DNA from: Pseudomonadota bacterium
Lineage (GTDB): Bacteria > Pseudomonadota > Alphaproteobacteria > Rhizobiales > Devosiaceae
DNA length: 64,000 nt
NCBI GenBank assembly: GCA_023393475.1
Contig: JAEWLC010000043.1
Span: 22,978 to 86,977 of the forward strand
Direction: 5' to 3'
A program made the translations under genes and the position numbers. The notes beneath the pieces were generated by a model. That model had not been told where the DNA came from, searched no databases, and saw only the letters and a list, made by a program, of their open reading frames with translations. This document shows, one piece after another, positions 1 to 7,795 of the stretch; position 1 is the stretch's first letter, and the number at the start of each line of letters is the position of its first letter.

Positions 1-253
1 AGCCAGTGCCGCCGGTGGTGATGATCGCGTCGACCTCGGGGTTCACCACCCACTCCATCACCTTGGCGCGGATCTTGTGGATGTCGTCGCGCACCACGGC
101 GCGCTCGAAGCAGGCGTGCCCGTCGGCTTCCATCATCGACTTGAGCAACGCGCCGCCGGTGTCGGTTTCGAGCGTACGGGTGTCGGAGACGGCCAGTACC
201 GCGATCGATAGCGGGGTGAAGGCTCGCGACTGGTCGAGCTCGCTCTTGAACAT
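1..253 (-). CDS. moaB: Molybdenum cofactor biosynthesis protein MoaB (5' part, cut by window edge)
   Basis: Reading leftward from an ATG at 253, 84 codons stay open to the window edge. The translation begins MFKSELDQSRAFTPLSIAVL and reaches the family signature IITTGGTG, the molybdopterin-binding loop of the MoaB/MogA fold; SDTR at the end of the first beta strand also fits. MoaB/MogA proteins adenylylate molybdopterin in the cytoplasm during molybdenum cofactor synthesis. The C-terminal half lies outside the window. Only 3 bases separate it from the stop of the MFS gene upstream on the same strand, so the two may be co-transcribed. Family assignment is firm; the MoaB versus Mog label is inferred from size and start. 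Confidence 0.85.
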   Translation of the reverse strand, partial: MFKSELDQSRAFTPLSIAVLAVSDTRTLETDTGGALLKSMMEADGHACFERAVVRDDIHKIRAKVMEWVVNPEVDAIITTGGTG

Positions 254-256
254 TGT

Positions 257-1642
257 CTACTCCGGCCTGGGCTTGTCCGACTTCTGGGATTCGCCGGGAG
301 CATCGGGCTTGGGATGGTCCGGCGCAAGCACAACCGGTTCGATCGGATCGGGCACGATGATCTCAGCTTCGCCGGTCGGCGCTACCGTGGTCACCGGGCG
401 TTCGGGCTTCTCGTCGATGCGCGGATCGAGCTCCACCGTGCCGGGCGACACGCCTTTCTCGGCGCTCATCGCGCGGAAGCGGACGCGGCCGGTGGCGGCG
501 TCGCGGACCGGGCGGACCTTCATGCGCATGAACGCCGTGACGGCGAGCGCGCCGTGGAAGGTCGCGGTGACGATGAACAGGCCTACCGGCGCGATGGCAT
601 TCATCACCCACGAGGCGACGATCGGGCCGATGGCGAGGCCGATGCCGAGGATCAGCAGCATGCCGCCGGCGACACGGCCGAACTCGCCTTCCTTGGCGAA
701 GTCGTTCGCATGGGCCACGGCGACGGCATAGAGCGGGTAGGCGCCAAGGCCGTAGAAGCCGAAGAGGATGAACATCAGCGGCCCGCTGCCGGGATTGATC
801 AGCACGGTCACGAGGCCGATCAGCGCGGCAAAGCCGCTGAGGCCGACGATGACCAGCCGGCGGTCTATCTTGTCGCTCAACCGCCCGAACGGGGTCTGCG
901 CGATGGCGCCGACGATGGCGGTGACCGAGAACAGGTAGGCGATGGTCGAGGCGTCGAGCCCCTGGGCAAAGCCATAGACCGGCGCCAGCGTGCCGAACGT
1001 GCCGTTCGACATGCCGCAGGCAAATGCGGCGATAACTGCCAGCGGCGACGTCTTGTAGAGCAGCACCACGTCGAGCCGCGCCGACGAGATCGGCCGCGGC
1101 TGGGGCGTCGAGGTCAGCGCCGAAGGCAGCAGCGCGCAGATGAAGGCGATGGCGCCGACGACGAAAGGGATATGCCCGTAGGTGCCGGTGACCGCCATGG
1201 CGAGCTGCCCCACCGTCGAAGCCGCCATGTTGATGGTCGAATAGACCGAAAAGATGGTGCCCCGGCTCTTGTTGTCCGCGACTTCGTTGAGCCAGCTTTC
1301 GACGATCATCGCCGCGCCGGCAAAGCAGAAGCCGGAGAAGGCGCGCAGGATGATCCAGCCGATATCCTGCACCCACAGCAGGTTAAGCAGGATCGTGACC
1401 GTGCCGATCGCCGCCATGATCGAATAGGCGCGGATATGGCCGACGCGCTTCACCAGCAGCGGCACGGTGATCGAGCCGGCAACGAACCCGACTGACCAGC
1501 CGGTGCCGATAAGGCCCAGCGCCGTCAGCGAAAAGCCCTCCTCGGCACCACGCACCGAGAGCAGCAGGCCCTGCAGTCCGCCTCCGAACATCAAGAGGGC
1601 CGAACCTATGAACAGGGCGTAGATCTTGAGGGCGGAGGACAT
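257..1642 (-). CDS. MFS transporter, YcaD-like
   Basis: This 461-residue integral membrane protein has about 12 hydrophobic segments. A loop of the form GTGWSVGFVAGS...LLVKRVGHIRAY after segment 2, and a segment-5 region with VESWLN, are typical of the YcaD-like branch of the major facilitator superfamily. A long proline- and acid-rich tail of about 80 residues (PDPIEPVVLAPDHPKPDAPG and around) follows the last membrane segment and is probably cytoplasmic. The start at 1642 (MSSALKIYALFIG) puts the first membrane helix at the N-terminus; the frame stays open to 1720, but that 26-residue extension is polar and unlike the family. Substrate cannot be told from sequence. The next gene on the strand is moaB, 3 bases away. 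Confidence 0.8.
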   Translation of the reverse strand: MSSALKIYALFIGSALLMFGGGLQGLLLSVRGAEEGFSLTALGLIGTGWSVGFVAGSITVPLLVKRVGHIRAYSIMAAIGTVTILLNLLWVQDIGWIILRAFSGFCFAGAAMIVESWLNEVADNKSRGTIFSVYSTINMAASTVGQLAMAVTGTYGHIPFVVGAIAFICALLPSALTSTPQPRPISSARLDVVLLYKTSPLAVIAAFACGMSNGTFGTLAPVYGFAQGLDASTIAYLFSVTAIVGAIAQTPFGRLSDKIDRRLVIVGLSGFAALIGLVTVLINPGSGPLMFILFGFYGLGAYPLYAVAVAHANDFAKEGEFGRVAGGMLLILGIGLAIGPIVASWVMNAIAPVGLFIVTATFHGALAVTAFMRMKVRPVRDAATGRVRFRAMSAEKGVSPGTVELDPRIDEKPERPVTTVAPTGEAEIIVPDPIEPVVLAPDHPKPDAPGESQKSDKPRPE

Positions 1643-1786
1643 GGCGCTTTCTGCGTTGGTGAGCCCAAGGCGCTTGCCTACGAAGTCGGACCAAATTCGG
1701 GCAACACAATCAAGCGCCAAGATAAATCTTGGGTGGATAGTCTTAAGTAGGGGTCTAGAGACTGCAGCCGCGACGGGAACGACGTA

Positions 1787-2497
1787 CTACCTGCTCTCGG
1801 GATCTATCCGAACCTCGGGGGCAGGGGCAGGCGAGCCCGGCGTCGGACTAGGACCCGCGTTTGCACGTGCCGCACGTTCGAGTGCTTCGCGTGCGAGGCG
1901 GGCCACGTCCTCGTCTGAATGGTGGTTCATCACTTCGACGTACTGGACCCCAGCCCTGCGAAGTGCCTCCTTCTTGACGGCGTCGCGAGCCGCTGCGCTG
2001 CCTTGGTAGTGCCCCTCGCCCTGATACTCGATTGCGACAAGCGGCAAGCCGTTCCAATCAATGACGATGACGTCTACGCGCTTGCTGTTGATGGCGCTGT
2101 GGGCGACGCGGTCCTTCGACTCGATAACTTCTCCAAGAGCTGTCTGCGCGAAAACTCTCCTGCCTGCCGGATTCGACTTCAGGACCGTCTCCACAATACG
2201 AAAAACCCGGTACTCACCGGAGCGCATCACCTTCTTGGCCGTAAAGTCTGCGGCCATGACCGATCTCAACTGGTCAGACGGATCGGTTCGATCATGAAAG
2301 CGAACGAGCTTGGGCGTCGTCCGATCGGGGCGCCAATTGCTTCGCTCACGCCGTTGCCACCGGCGTCCTCTCCAAGAGAGAAACGATATGGCGACAAGTA
2401 GAAGCACTACTCCCGCTGCTAATGCCCCCTCCAGTTCAGCCTCCCGCCATGCGTCTATGCTCGCCGCGAACTTTACTATCCGACTAGTCCAAATCAA
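1787..2497 (-). CDS. DUF2726 domain protein with N-terminal membrane anchor
   Basis: The product is 236 residues. A single hydrophobic stretch (AAGVVLLLVAISFL, about residues 27-42) is followed by a basic linker and a DUF2726 domain (about residues 80-205). That domain carries the signature VDVIVIDWNGLPLVAIEYQG followed by a conserved K of VKKEALRRAGV. DUF2726 proteins are thought to share the restriction-endonuclease-like (PD-D/ExK) fold; the D...EYQ...K arrangement is consistent, but nuclease activity is inference. The first available start is TTG at 2497 and is weak; an out-of-frame ATG 13 bases upstream suggests the true N-terminus may differ. The base composition here is lower in G+C than in the neighbours, suggesting acquisition from elsewhere. 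Confidence 0.65.
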   Translation of the reverse strand: MIWTSRIVKFAASIDAWREAELEGALAAGVVLLLVAISFLSWRGRRWQRRERSNWRPDRTTPKLVRFHDRTDPSDQLRSVMAADFTAKKVMRSGEYRVFRIVETVLKSNPAGRRVFAQTALGEVIESKDRVAHSAINSKRVDVIVIDWNGLPLVAIEYQGEGHYQGSAAARDAVKKEALRRAGVQYVEVMNHHSDEDVARLAREALERAARANAGPSPTPGSPAPAPEVRIDPESR

Positions 2498-2974
2498 AAC
2501 TGTTGCTCATCTACCCGCAAGTTTACGCGTCGCCCATCGAAGCGGCGACCTGATCGGCGATCGAGGCGACGCCATCATCCATGAGGGTAGTCCGCGAGGC
2601 GATGAGGGTGAGGCACGGTCACTGCGCGGGAGTGGGCGCAGGTGAGGTGCCGCGAGATCCCGGTTCATGGATACGAAGGCGCATGCCTCGACAGTAAGTC
2701 TGCCGCATCAGAAGACAATCTAGAAGCAAGGCAGGTTGTACCAAAGCGTACAGAAATAGTGAATTCATCTGGTGCAGTATAGATATGGCTCGCTTCGGTG
2801 ATGTCGTGTACAAAATGTCCAGACGATCAGCGGGTGCTCCTTGAATATTCAACGGTTCTCGGGGCGGCGAGGATAACCGCGAGCACTCCAGACGTGCACT
2901 TGGCCGGGTGACATCCCGGAGAATAGCCGACAGCTGCAGAGCTGGGCGGCCCGCCATCGGTGTGAGGAGGCGTG
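2498..2974. other. Intergenic, lower-GC patch with a LysR remnant
   Basis: This 477-base stretch holds no intact gene. Positions 2523-2700 on the minus strand carry the decayed end of a LysR-type regulator, listed separately. Positions 2701-2800 count 46% G+C against roughly 65% for the window. A perfect 12-base palindrome TTGAATATTCAA sits at 2841-2852 and could be an operator for the protease gene that follows. Antisense reading frames here extend into the protease and look like shadows. Confidence 0.6.
2523..2700 (-). pseudogene. Degenerate C-terminal fragment of a LysR-type regulator
   Basis: Minus-strand translation ending at a TAA at 2523-2525 gives LTLIASRTTLMDDGVASIAD and on to a stop. 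This matches the last 25 residues of the intact LysR gene at 5179-6117 (LNLVASHAALMDEGVAWMAA) at about 13 of 25 positions. An in-frame TGA at 2619-2621 interrupts it just upstream, after SPAPTPAQ, which matches SAPAPIPLP of the intact gene. Further upstream, FVSM in another frame matches FVAM of the intact protein, implying frameshifts. No DNA-binding domain is left. The level of identity means an old paralogue, not a recent copy. The outer limit near 2700 is approximate. Confidence 0.6.
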
Positions 2975-5182
2975 ATGAAAGCGGAAAAGAGCACGACCAA
3001 GGAGCGTGGCTGGTCTGTCGACCTGCAGCCGGGCGAGGTCATTCCACGCGGGCGTCCGATTGTGGTCCATGCCAACGCGGCGATCGCCAAGGACGGCTGG
3101 TCCGGGCTCGCGATTGCCGGTCAACGTGTCGCCGTCAAGCCCGGCAAGGACGATCGCGCGGCCGAAGTCGATACGTCGACCCTGCCGCCCGGCCGGCATA
3201 CTTTGCGCATCGACGAGCTGATCCTCAAGCGCTCCAGCGAGAAGCTGGCGAATGACGCGATACCGTTCCTCGTCGTCGACACGGCCGCCCCGCTCACCGC
3301 CAAGTCCGTGGTCAGGCACGGCGTGCGGCTGCGCATCGGCGAGCTTTCGGTCGAGCGCACGCCAATGCAGGGCAAGTGCGGAAAAGACATGGTCGAGGTC
3401 TTCAAGGTCGAGGACCGCAAGTCCGGCAAATGGGGCCAGCTTGCGTTTGACGCGTCCGGCAAGCCTGTCGATCTCGACAAGGCGCTGCTGGAGATGGAGA
3501 AGCGGCGGCTGCGCAAGTACGGAAAGCTCCATCCCGATCTCTTCGACCTCATCGAGCGCCAGCCGGAGGCGGCGAAGGTGCCGGTTGCCGTCTGGCTCGT
3601 TGGCGACGTGGCCGGATTGCCGAAGAAGAGCACCAAATCGCCCCAGCGCAAGCCATCGCGGGAACAGCTGAAAAGGCGCGAGCTCATCAAGCAACTGACG
3701 GGTCGCTTTGCCACCTATGCAAAGGAGCAGGGCTTCGAGGTGCAGCGGACCGACACCGCGGCGCCGGTCGTCTTCCTCACGGTGCCAGCCAAGCGCGTGG
3801 CCGAACTGGCGAAGTCGGAGCAGGTGGCGGGGCTGTTCCTGCACGATCCCGAGGGCGTGGACGACCTCGGGGACGCGATGGACATCGCCGACGCCAACGA
3901 TGCCCACGCTGCCGGCTTCACCGGGCGGGGCGTCAATGTCGCGGTGTACGAATCGGGGCCGGACGTAACGACCAACCTCAACATCGTTGACCGCTTTGAC
4001 AGCTCGCCGACCACCAGCGACCATTCGCGCCTGACGCACGCCGTCATCCAGAACACCCAGCGCTCGGCCCCACATGGCTTCGCCCCCGACTGCAATCTGC
4101 ATTCGGCCAACGACAAGGATCTCGATGCCCTGACCTGGGCCGTCGAGGACCGCGGCTGCACGGTGATCAGCCAGAGCTTCCACCGCTCCGCCGAGCAGAC
4201 CAGTTCGGGTCTCTCCTTCGACGACATCTACAAGGACTATCTGGCACTGAACTGGCCCTATCCGACGATTTGCGAGGCGGCCGGCAATATCGTGACCTCG
4301 GACGGCGACACCGTCGACGAATTCGTCAATCACAAGGGCTTCAACCGCCTGGCGGTGGGCAACCACAACGACTCCGCGACCGCGATGTCCTCGAGCACCA
4401 CGTTCCGCAACCCCGCGTCTTCGCATGGCGACCGCGAATTGCCCGAGATCGCCGCCAACGGCACCTCGGTCAGCGCCGTCAACTTGACCAAGAGCGGAAC
4501 GAGCTTCGCAGCGCCCGCCGTAGCCGGCAGCGTCGCCGTCATCCAGCAGGCGGCGCCGATCCTGACTTCGTGGCCGGAGGGCTGCCGCGCCATCATGCTC
4601 GCGTCCGCGTGGCGCAATCCCGGCGGCAACAGCTGGCACGACGACCTCGTCAGCGGCGTTGATGCGTCGGACGGCTCCGGCGCGCTCGACACCTTCTCGG
4701 CGATGCAGATCGCACGCGCCTGGCGCAGCCCCAACAATCGCCCGGCAAGCCGCGGCTTCGGCATCGGCAACCTGGACTCGGCCGACCTCGACGGCGACGG
4801 CTTCCTGAACTCCGTCTATCGCATCTCTGTCCCGCGAACCTTGCTGGCGCCGACTGTGAAGGTGGCGCTCGCCTGGGATTCCGAGGTTGTCCGCTTCAAC
4901 ATCCTCGGGTTCGAGCTCTTCTTCGGCTCATTTCTCACGGTGGACCTCGACCTGATCGTGCGCGATTCCAGCGGGGCGACTGTGGCCACCAGCATCTCGT
5001 GGGACAACAGCTACGAGATCGTCGAGTTCGCCGCCCGCCGCGGCGAGACATACGAGATCCGCATTCACCGATACTCCGGCGAGAGCGACGTCTGGTTCGG
5101 CGTTGCCTGGCAGGTCCGCGGCATCAATTTCTTCACAGACCACTTTGCCGACCTCAACGAATTGCTGGTGGGCGAACGCTAG
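2975..5182 (+). CDS. Subtilisin-like (S8) serine protease with Glu in place of the catalytic Asp
   Basis: A 735-residue protein. An N-terminal beta-rich region (about 1-95) and a charged linker precede an S8-type domain (about 300-570). Seen: GTSFAAP with nucleophile S510, AAGN with oxyanion N438, and an H350/H355 pair in DHSRLTHAV. The strand that normally ends in Asp reads VNVAVYESG, so E326 occupies that place. The C-terminal 150 residues resemble a pre-peptidase-type beta sandwich (VALAWDS, LDLIVRDSSG). No signal peptide is visible. The ATG at 2975 sits 4 bases after GAGGAGG; a GTG at 2972 is too close to that site. The stop overlaps the convergent LysR stop in CTAG. Substrate and location are unknown. 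Confidence 0.75.
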   Translation: MKAEKSTTKERGWSVDLQPGEVIPRGRPIVVHANAAIAKDGWSGLAIAGQRVAVKPGKDDRAAEVDTSTLPPGRHTLRIDELILKRSSEKLANDAIPFLVVDTAAPLTAKSVVRHGVRLRIGELSVERTPMQGKCGKDMVEVFKVEDRKSGKWGQLAFDASGKPVDLDKALLEMEKRRLRKYGKLHPDLFDLIERQPEAAKVPVAVWLVGDVAGLPKKSTKSPQRKPSREQLKRRELIKQLTGRFATYAKEQGFEVQRTDTAAPVVFLTVPAKRVAELAKSEQVAGLFLHDPEGVDDLGDAMDIADANDAHAAGFTGRGVNVAVYESGPDVTTNLNIVDRFDSSPTTSDHSRLTHAVIQNTQRSAPHGFAPDCNLHSANDKDLDALTWAVEDRGCTVISQSFHRSAEQTSSGLSFDDIYKDYLALNWPYPTICEAAGNIVTSDGDTVDEFVNHKGFNRLAVGNHNDSATAMSSSTTFRNPASSHGDRELPEIAANGTSVSAVNLTKSGTSFAAPAVAGSVAVIQQAAPILTSWPEGCRAIMLASAWRNPGGNSWHDDLVSGVDASDGSGALDTFSAMQIARAWRSPNNRPASRGFGIGNLDSADLDGDGFLNSVYRISVPRTLLAPTVKVALAWDSEVVRFNILGFELFFGSFLTVDLDLIVRDSSGATVATSISWDNSYEIVEFAARRGETYEIRIHRYSGESDVWFGVAWQVRGINFFTDHFADLNELLVGER

Positions 5183-6117
5183 ACAGCCTCTGCCAGTTGC
5201 GCCGCCATCCATGCCACGCCCTCGTCCATCAGCGCGGCGTGGGAAGCAACGAGGTTGAGGCGGTAGGTCGGGAGCGGAATGGGGGCGGGTGCGCTGACGA
5301 TGCCGTGGCGCTCGGCCTGCATGGCAACGAAGCGAGCTGGCAGGGCGGCGATAAGGTCGCTGTCGGCAATCACGGAGAGCGCAAAGGCGAAGTTGGGAAC
5401 GGTGAGCGCGACCCGGCGGGTGCGGCCATGCTCGGCCAAGGCGGTGTCGACAAAGCCGTAGGGATCGCCACCGGCCGAGACGACGAGATGCGCCGCCGCG
5501 CAATAGGCATCGAGATCGAGGCGGCCCTCGAGCGCATGCCCGCGCCGCATGGCGATCACGAACCGCTCCTGGAACAGCTGGCGCGAGGAGAAGCGCGCCG
5601 GGATCGCGTCGATCGGGATGACTGCCAGATCCATCTCGCGCGCGTCGAGCCCGGCAAACACGTCGCGCCAGGCAATCTCGGGCCGTGGCTCGTCCGCGTG
5701 CGGCAGCAGCTGCCTGAGGCTAATGGTGATTCCGGGGCCGCTGGTGGTCAGCCCATCGATGAGCCCAGGCAGGAACACTGACGAGACGCCGTCCGGCGCG
5801 GCAATCGTGAAGCGGCGCGTCGTGCGCGCCGGGTCGAACGGCTCGGCGGTGCGGACGATGCTGCGCACCTGCGCCAGCACTTCGGCGACCAACGGGGCGA
5901 TGGTGATGGCACGTTCGGTCGGAACGACGCCGCGCGGAGACTTGAGGAACAGCGGATCGTTCAGAAGCGCGCGCAGCCGCTTCAGCCCATGGCTGACTGC
6001 AGAGGCGGTAAGGTTCAGCCGCTCGGCGGAGCGCCCGACATGACGCTCCTCCATCACCGTCTCGAACAGAACGAGCAGGTTGAGGTCGGTTCGCGATAGA
6101 TCAATCTGGTTCAGCAT
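5179..6117 (-). CDS. LysR-family transcriptional regulator
   Basis: A 312-residue regulator. The N-terminal winged helix-turn-helix has DLNLLVLFETVMEERHVGRS and SAVSHGLKRLRALLNDPLF at residues 9-58. A LysR substrate-binding domain follows (about 95-300, starting TRRFTIAAPDGV). The DLNLL...SAVSHGL form is the NodD/LinR-like branch, which often controls aromatic or xenobiotic genes. It is divergent from the NTF2-like gene at 6202, the likely target, with a palindrome between them. Its C-terminus is related to the remnant at 2523-2700, so two LysR paralogues once flanked the protease gene. The effector is unknown. Confidence 0.88.
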   Translation of the reverse strand: MLNQIDLSRTDLNLLVLFETVMEERHVGRSAERLNLTASAVSHGLKRLRALLNDPLFLKSPRGVVPTERAITIAPLVAEVLAQVRSIVRTAEPFDPARTTRRFTIAAPDGVSSVFLPGLIDGLTTSGPGITISLRQLLPHADEPRPEIAWRDVFAGLDAREMDLAVIPIDAIPARFSSRQLFQERFVIAMRRGHALEGRLDLDAYCAAAHLVVSAGGDPYGFVDTALAEHGRTRRVALTVPNFAFALSVIADSDLIAALPARFVAMQAERHGIVSAPAPIPLPTYRLNLVASHAALMDEGVAWMAAQLAEAV

Positions 6118-6121
6118 ATCG

Positions 6122-6136
6122 GTGAAATCATATCAC
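6122..6136. promoter_or_regulatory. Probable LysR operator between divergent genes
   Basis: GTGAAATCATATCAC is a 15-base palindrome with one mismatched pair, centred on C6129. It lies 5 bases upstream of the LysR start codon and 66 bases upstream of the divergent NTF2-like gene. Size and position fit the T-N11-A type of LysR site; assignment is inference. Confidence 0.4.
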
Positions 6137-6201
6137 TAGATTCATTACGTCGGAAGCAGGCACAAGGCTGGGGCGGTGGGCGCGATACGAGAGAACGCAA
6201 G

Positions 6202-6840
6202 ATGATGTCCAAGAATACGATCCCCCTGAAGCGGAAGGCCCCGCTCGGCTTCACCCGGCGCGTGGCGCTGGCGGCAGGGGTGATGGCACCGTTTCTGATG
6301 AAGGCGGCCAAGGCGGAAGAACCGCTCGACACGGTTGTCGAAGCGTTGGTGGACCGGGCCGAACGGCAGGCGCAGCTCTTCAACGCCGGCGAGATGGAGC
6401 GCTGGCTGGAAGTGATCGGCCTGTCGAACGACTTCACGCTCATGCAGCCGTTTGGCGGCGCCGCGGACTACGGCTTCGATCCGACTCCGGAGCGGCTCGC
6501 CGAGTTGTCGGCGAACTTTCGCAACGGCGATGCCAGCCTCGAACCGGTGCAGGTGGTGGCGTCCGAGGATATGGTGATGCTCGCCTATGTCGAACGGCAG
6601 GATGGCGAGGTCCACGGATTGCCGATGCAGGACTGGTCGCTGCGGGTCACCCAGGTGTTCAAGCGCTACGGCACGGAGTGGAAACTGATGCATCGTCATG
6701 CCGATCCGCTGGTGCGGCGCATCTCCCTCCACGAGACGGCGGCTCTCGCATCCGGCCGCGACCTTGCCCGGGCCCAGGCCGGCGAGGCGGCGGCGAGCCC
6801 GACCTCCGAGCTGCCCGCAACTGATCACTCGAGCAGTTGA
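6202..6840 (+). CDS. Exported NTF2/SnoaL-like protein with twin-arginine-type leader
   Basis: A 212-residue product. The N-terminus (FTRRVALAAGVMAPFLMKAA then KAEE) has an RR pair, a hydrophobic core and an Ala-rich end, resembling a Tat leader, though the motif is incomplete. The mature part starts with a helix (LVDRAERQAQLFNAGEMERW) and continues as a SnoaL-like cone, a fold used for small-molecule isomerases and binding proteins. The last 40 residues are low-complexity. It is transcribed divergently from the LysR gene and followed one base later by a GNAT gene, so the two are probably one operon under LysR control. No specific reaction can be assigned. Confidence 0.6.
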   Translation: MMSKNTIPLKRKAPLGFTRRVALAAGVMAPFLMKAAKAEEPLDTVVEALVDRAERQAQLFNAGEMERWLEVIGLSNDFTLMQPFGGAADYGFDPTPERLAELSANFRNGDASLEPVQVVASEDMVMLAYVERQDGEVHGLPMQDWSLRVTQVFKRYGTEWKLMHRHADPLVRRISLHETAALASGRDLARAQAGEAAASPTSELPATDHSSS

Positions 6841-6841
6841 G

Positions 6842-7330
6842 ATGATTACCGAACGACTGCGACTCGTACCGGTCACGGCTGCGCACCGGCAGGCGTTCAA
6901 TCAGTCCCGCGAGGCATTCGCGGGGCTGATTGGGGCAACGTTGCCGGAGGGCTGGCCGGAGTTCCCGGAAGCCTTCAGCTTCGCCTTTCCCATCACGCCG
7001 GAACCGTGGACATCCTACGTCTTCCTCTGCCGCGACGCGCCGAAGCTAATCGGCAATGGCGGCTATGTCGGCGCGCCTGATGCCGACGGTGTCGTCGAAA
7101 TCGGCTACGAGATCGGTCCCGAGCACCAGGGGCAGGGCTACGCGACCGAAGCCGCCGGAGCCATGGTGCGCGGTGCATTTGCGGCGGGGGCGAACGCGGT
7201 GATCGCCCATTCCCTCGCCGAGCCGAATGCCTCGAACGCCGTCCTGCAGAAGCTCGGCATGCACTTCGACGGCGCCCTCGACCAGCAAGGCATGAAGGTC
7301 TGGCGCTGGCGCATCGACCGGCCGGTCTGA
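6842..7330 (+). CDS. GNAT N-acetyltransferase, RimJ/RimL-like
   Basis: A 162-residue protein starting MITERLRLVPVT, the usual opening of RimJ/RimL-type acetyltransferases. The acetyl-CoA loop is EIGYEIGPEHQGQGYATEAA (about residues 82-101), and SNAVLQKLGM near the C-terminus is the conserved final helix. The frame runs back to 6698, but that part overlaps the preceding gene; the ATG at 6842 follows its TGA by one base, implying translational coupling. It may acetylate a protein N-terminus or a small molecule; the acceptor cannot be inferred. Confidence 0.8.
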   Translation: MITERLRLVPVTAAHRQAFNQSREAFAGLIGATLPEGWPEFPEAFSFAFPITPEPWTSYVFLCRDAPKLIGNGGYVGAPDADGVVEIGYEIGPEHQGQGYATEAAGAMVRGAFAAGANAVIAHSLAEPNASNAVLQKLGMHFDGALDQQGMKVWRWRIDRPV

Positions 7331-7338
7331 TGCGGCGG

Positions 7339-7719
7339 CTAGGCCTCGGCGATCATCGCGATCGATATCCTGAGGCCGGGGACGCGGACGGGAAGCTTTG
7401 CGCCCTGTCGCGCCGGCGGGTCAGCGGGAAACCACCTGAGCCACTCCTCGTTCATGCCGGCGAAATCCTCCTCGTCGGCAAGGATCACAGTGGCGCCCAC
7501 GACCTTGTCGAGGCTGGAGCCGGCCGCCGCGAGGATGGCGCCGACATTGCGAAGCGCCTGGGCCGTCTGCTCCTGGATGGTTTCGCCGACGATCTTGCCG
7601 GTTTCCGGGGAGTAGGGCGCGGTGCCCGAGACGAAAACCAGCCCGCCGCTCTTCACCGCATGGCTGAAGTAGGGCGACGCCTTGGGCAGGTTCTCGGAGC
7701 TGACGATCGTGCGGGACAT
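7339..7719 (-). CDS. RidA family enamine/imine deaminase
   Basis: A 126-residue YjgF/YER057c/UK114 protein. RidA enzymes hydrolyse reactive enamine/imine intermediates made by PLP enzymes and are cytoplasmic trimers. Seen: PYFSHAVKSGGLVFVSGTAP at the N-terminus, the QTAQALRNVGAILAAAG helix, and a C-terminal stretch LPVRVPGLRISIAMIAEA. The usual RVEI/RAAV arginine near the end is replaced by PVRVPGLRISIAM, so activity may differ from canonical RidA. The ATG at 7719 has an excellent AAGGAGG seven bases upstream, so the seven-residue longer start at 7740 is rejected. Confidence 0.85.
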   Translation of the reverse strand: MSRTIVSSENLPKASPYFSHAVKSGGLVFVSGTAPYSPETGKIVGETIQEQTAQALRNVGAILAAAGSSLDKVVGATVILADEEDFAGMNEEWLRWFPADPPARQGAKLPVRVPGLRISIAMIAEA

Positions 7720-7795
7720 CTGCAGACCTCCTTGGAACACCGGCGGCCATAGGAGAAGGCGCGGCGTGAACGCTGGCTGAATGCCGGCGTAGCTG

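Noticed and set aside
2849..4639. Long minus-strand frame (596 codons) opposite the protease gene
   Set aside because: The plus strand carries the protease motifs; the antisense product is Arg/Gly/Ala-rich and has no family features, as expected for a shadow frame in GC-rich DNA.
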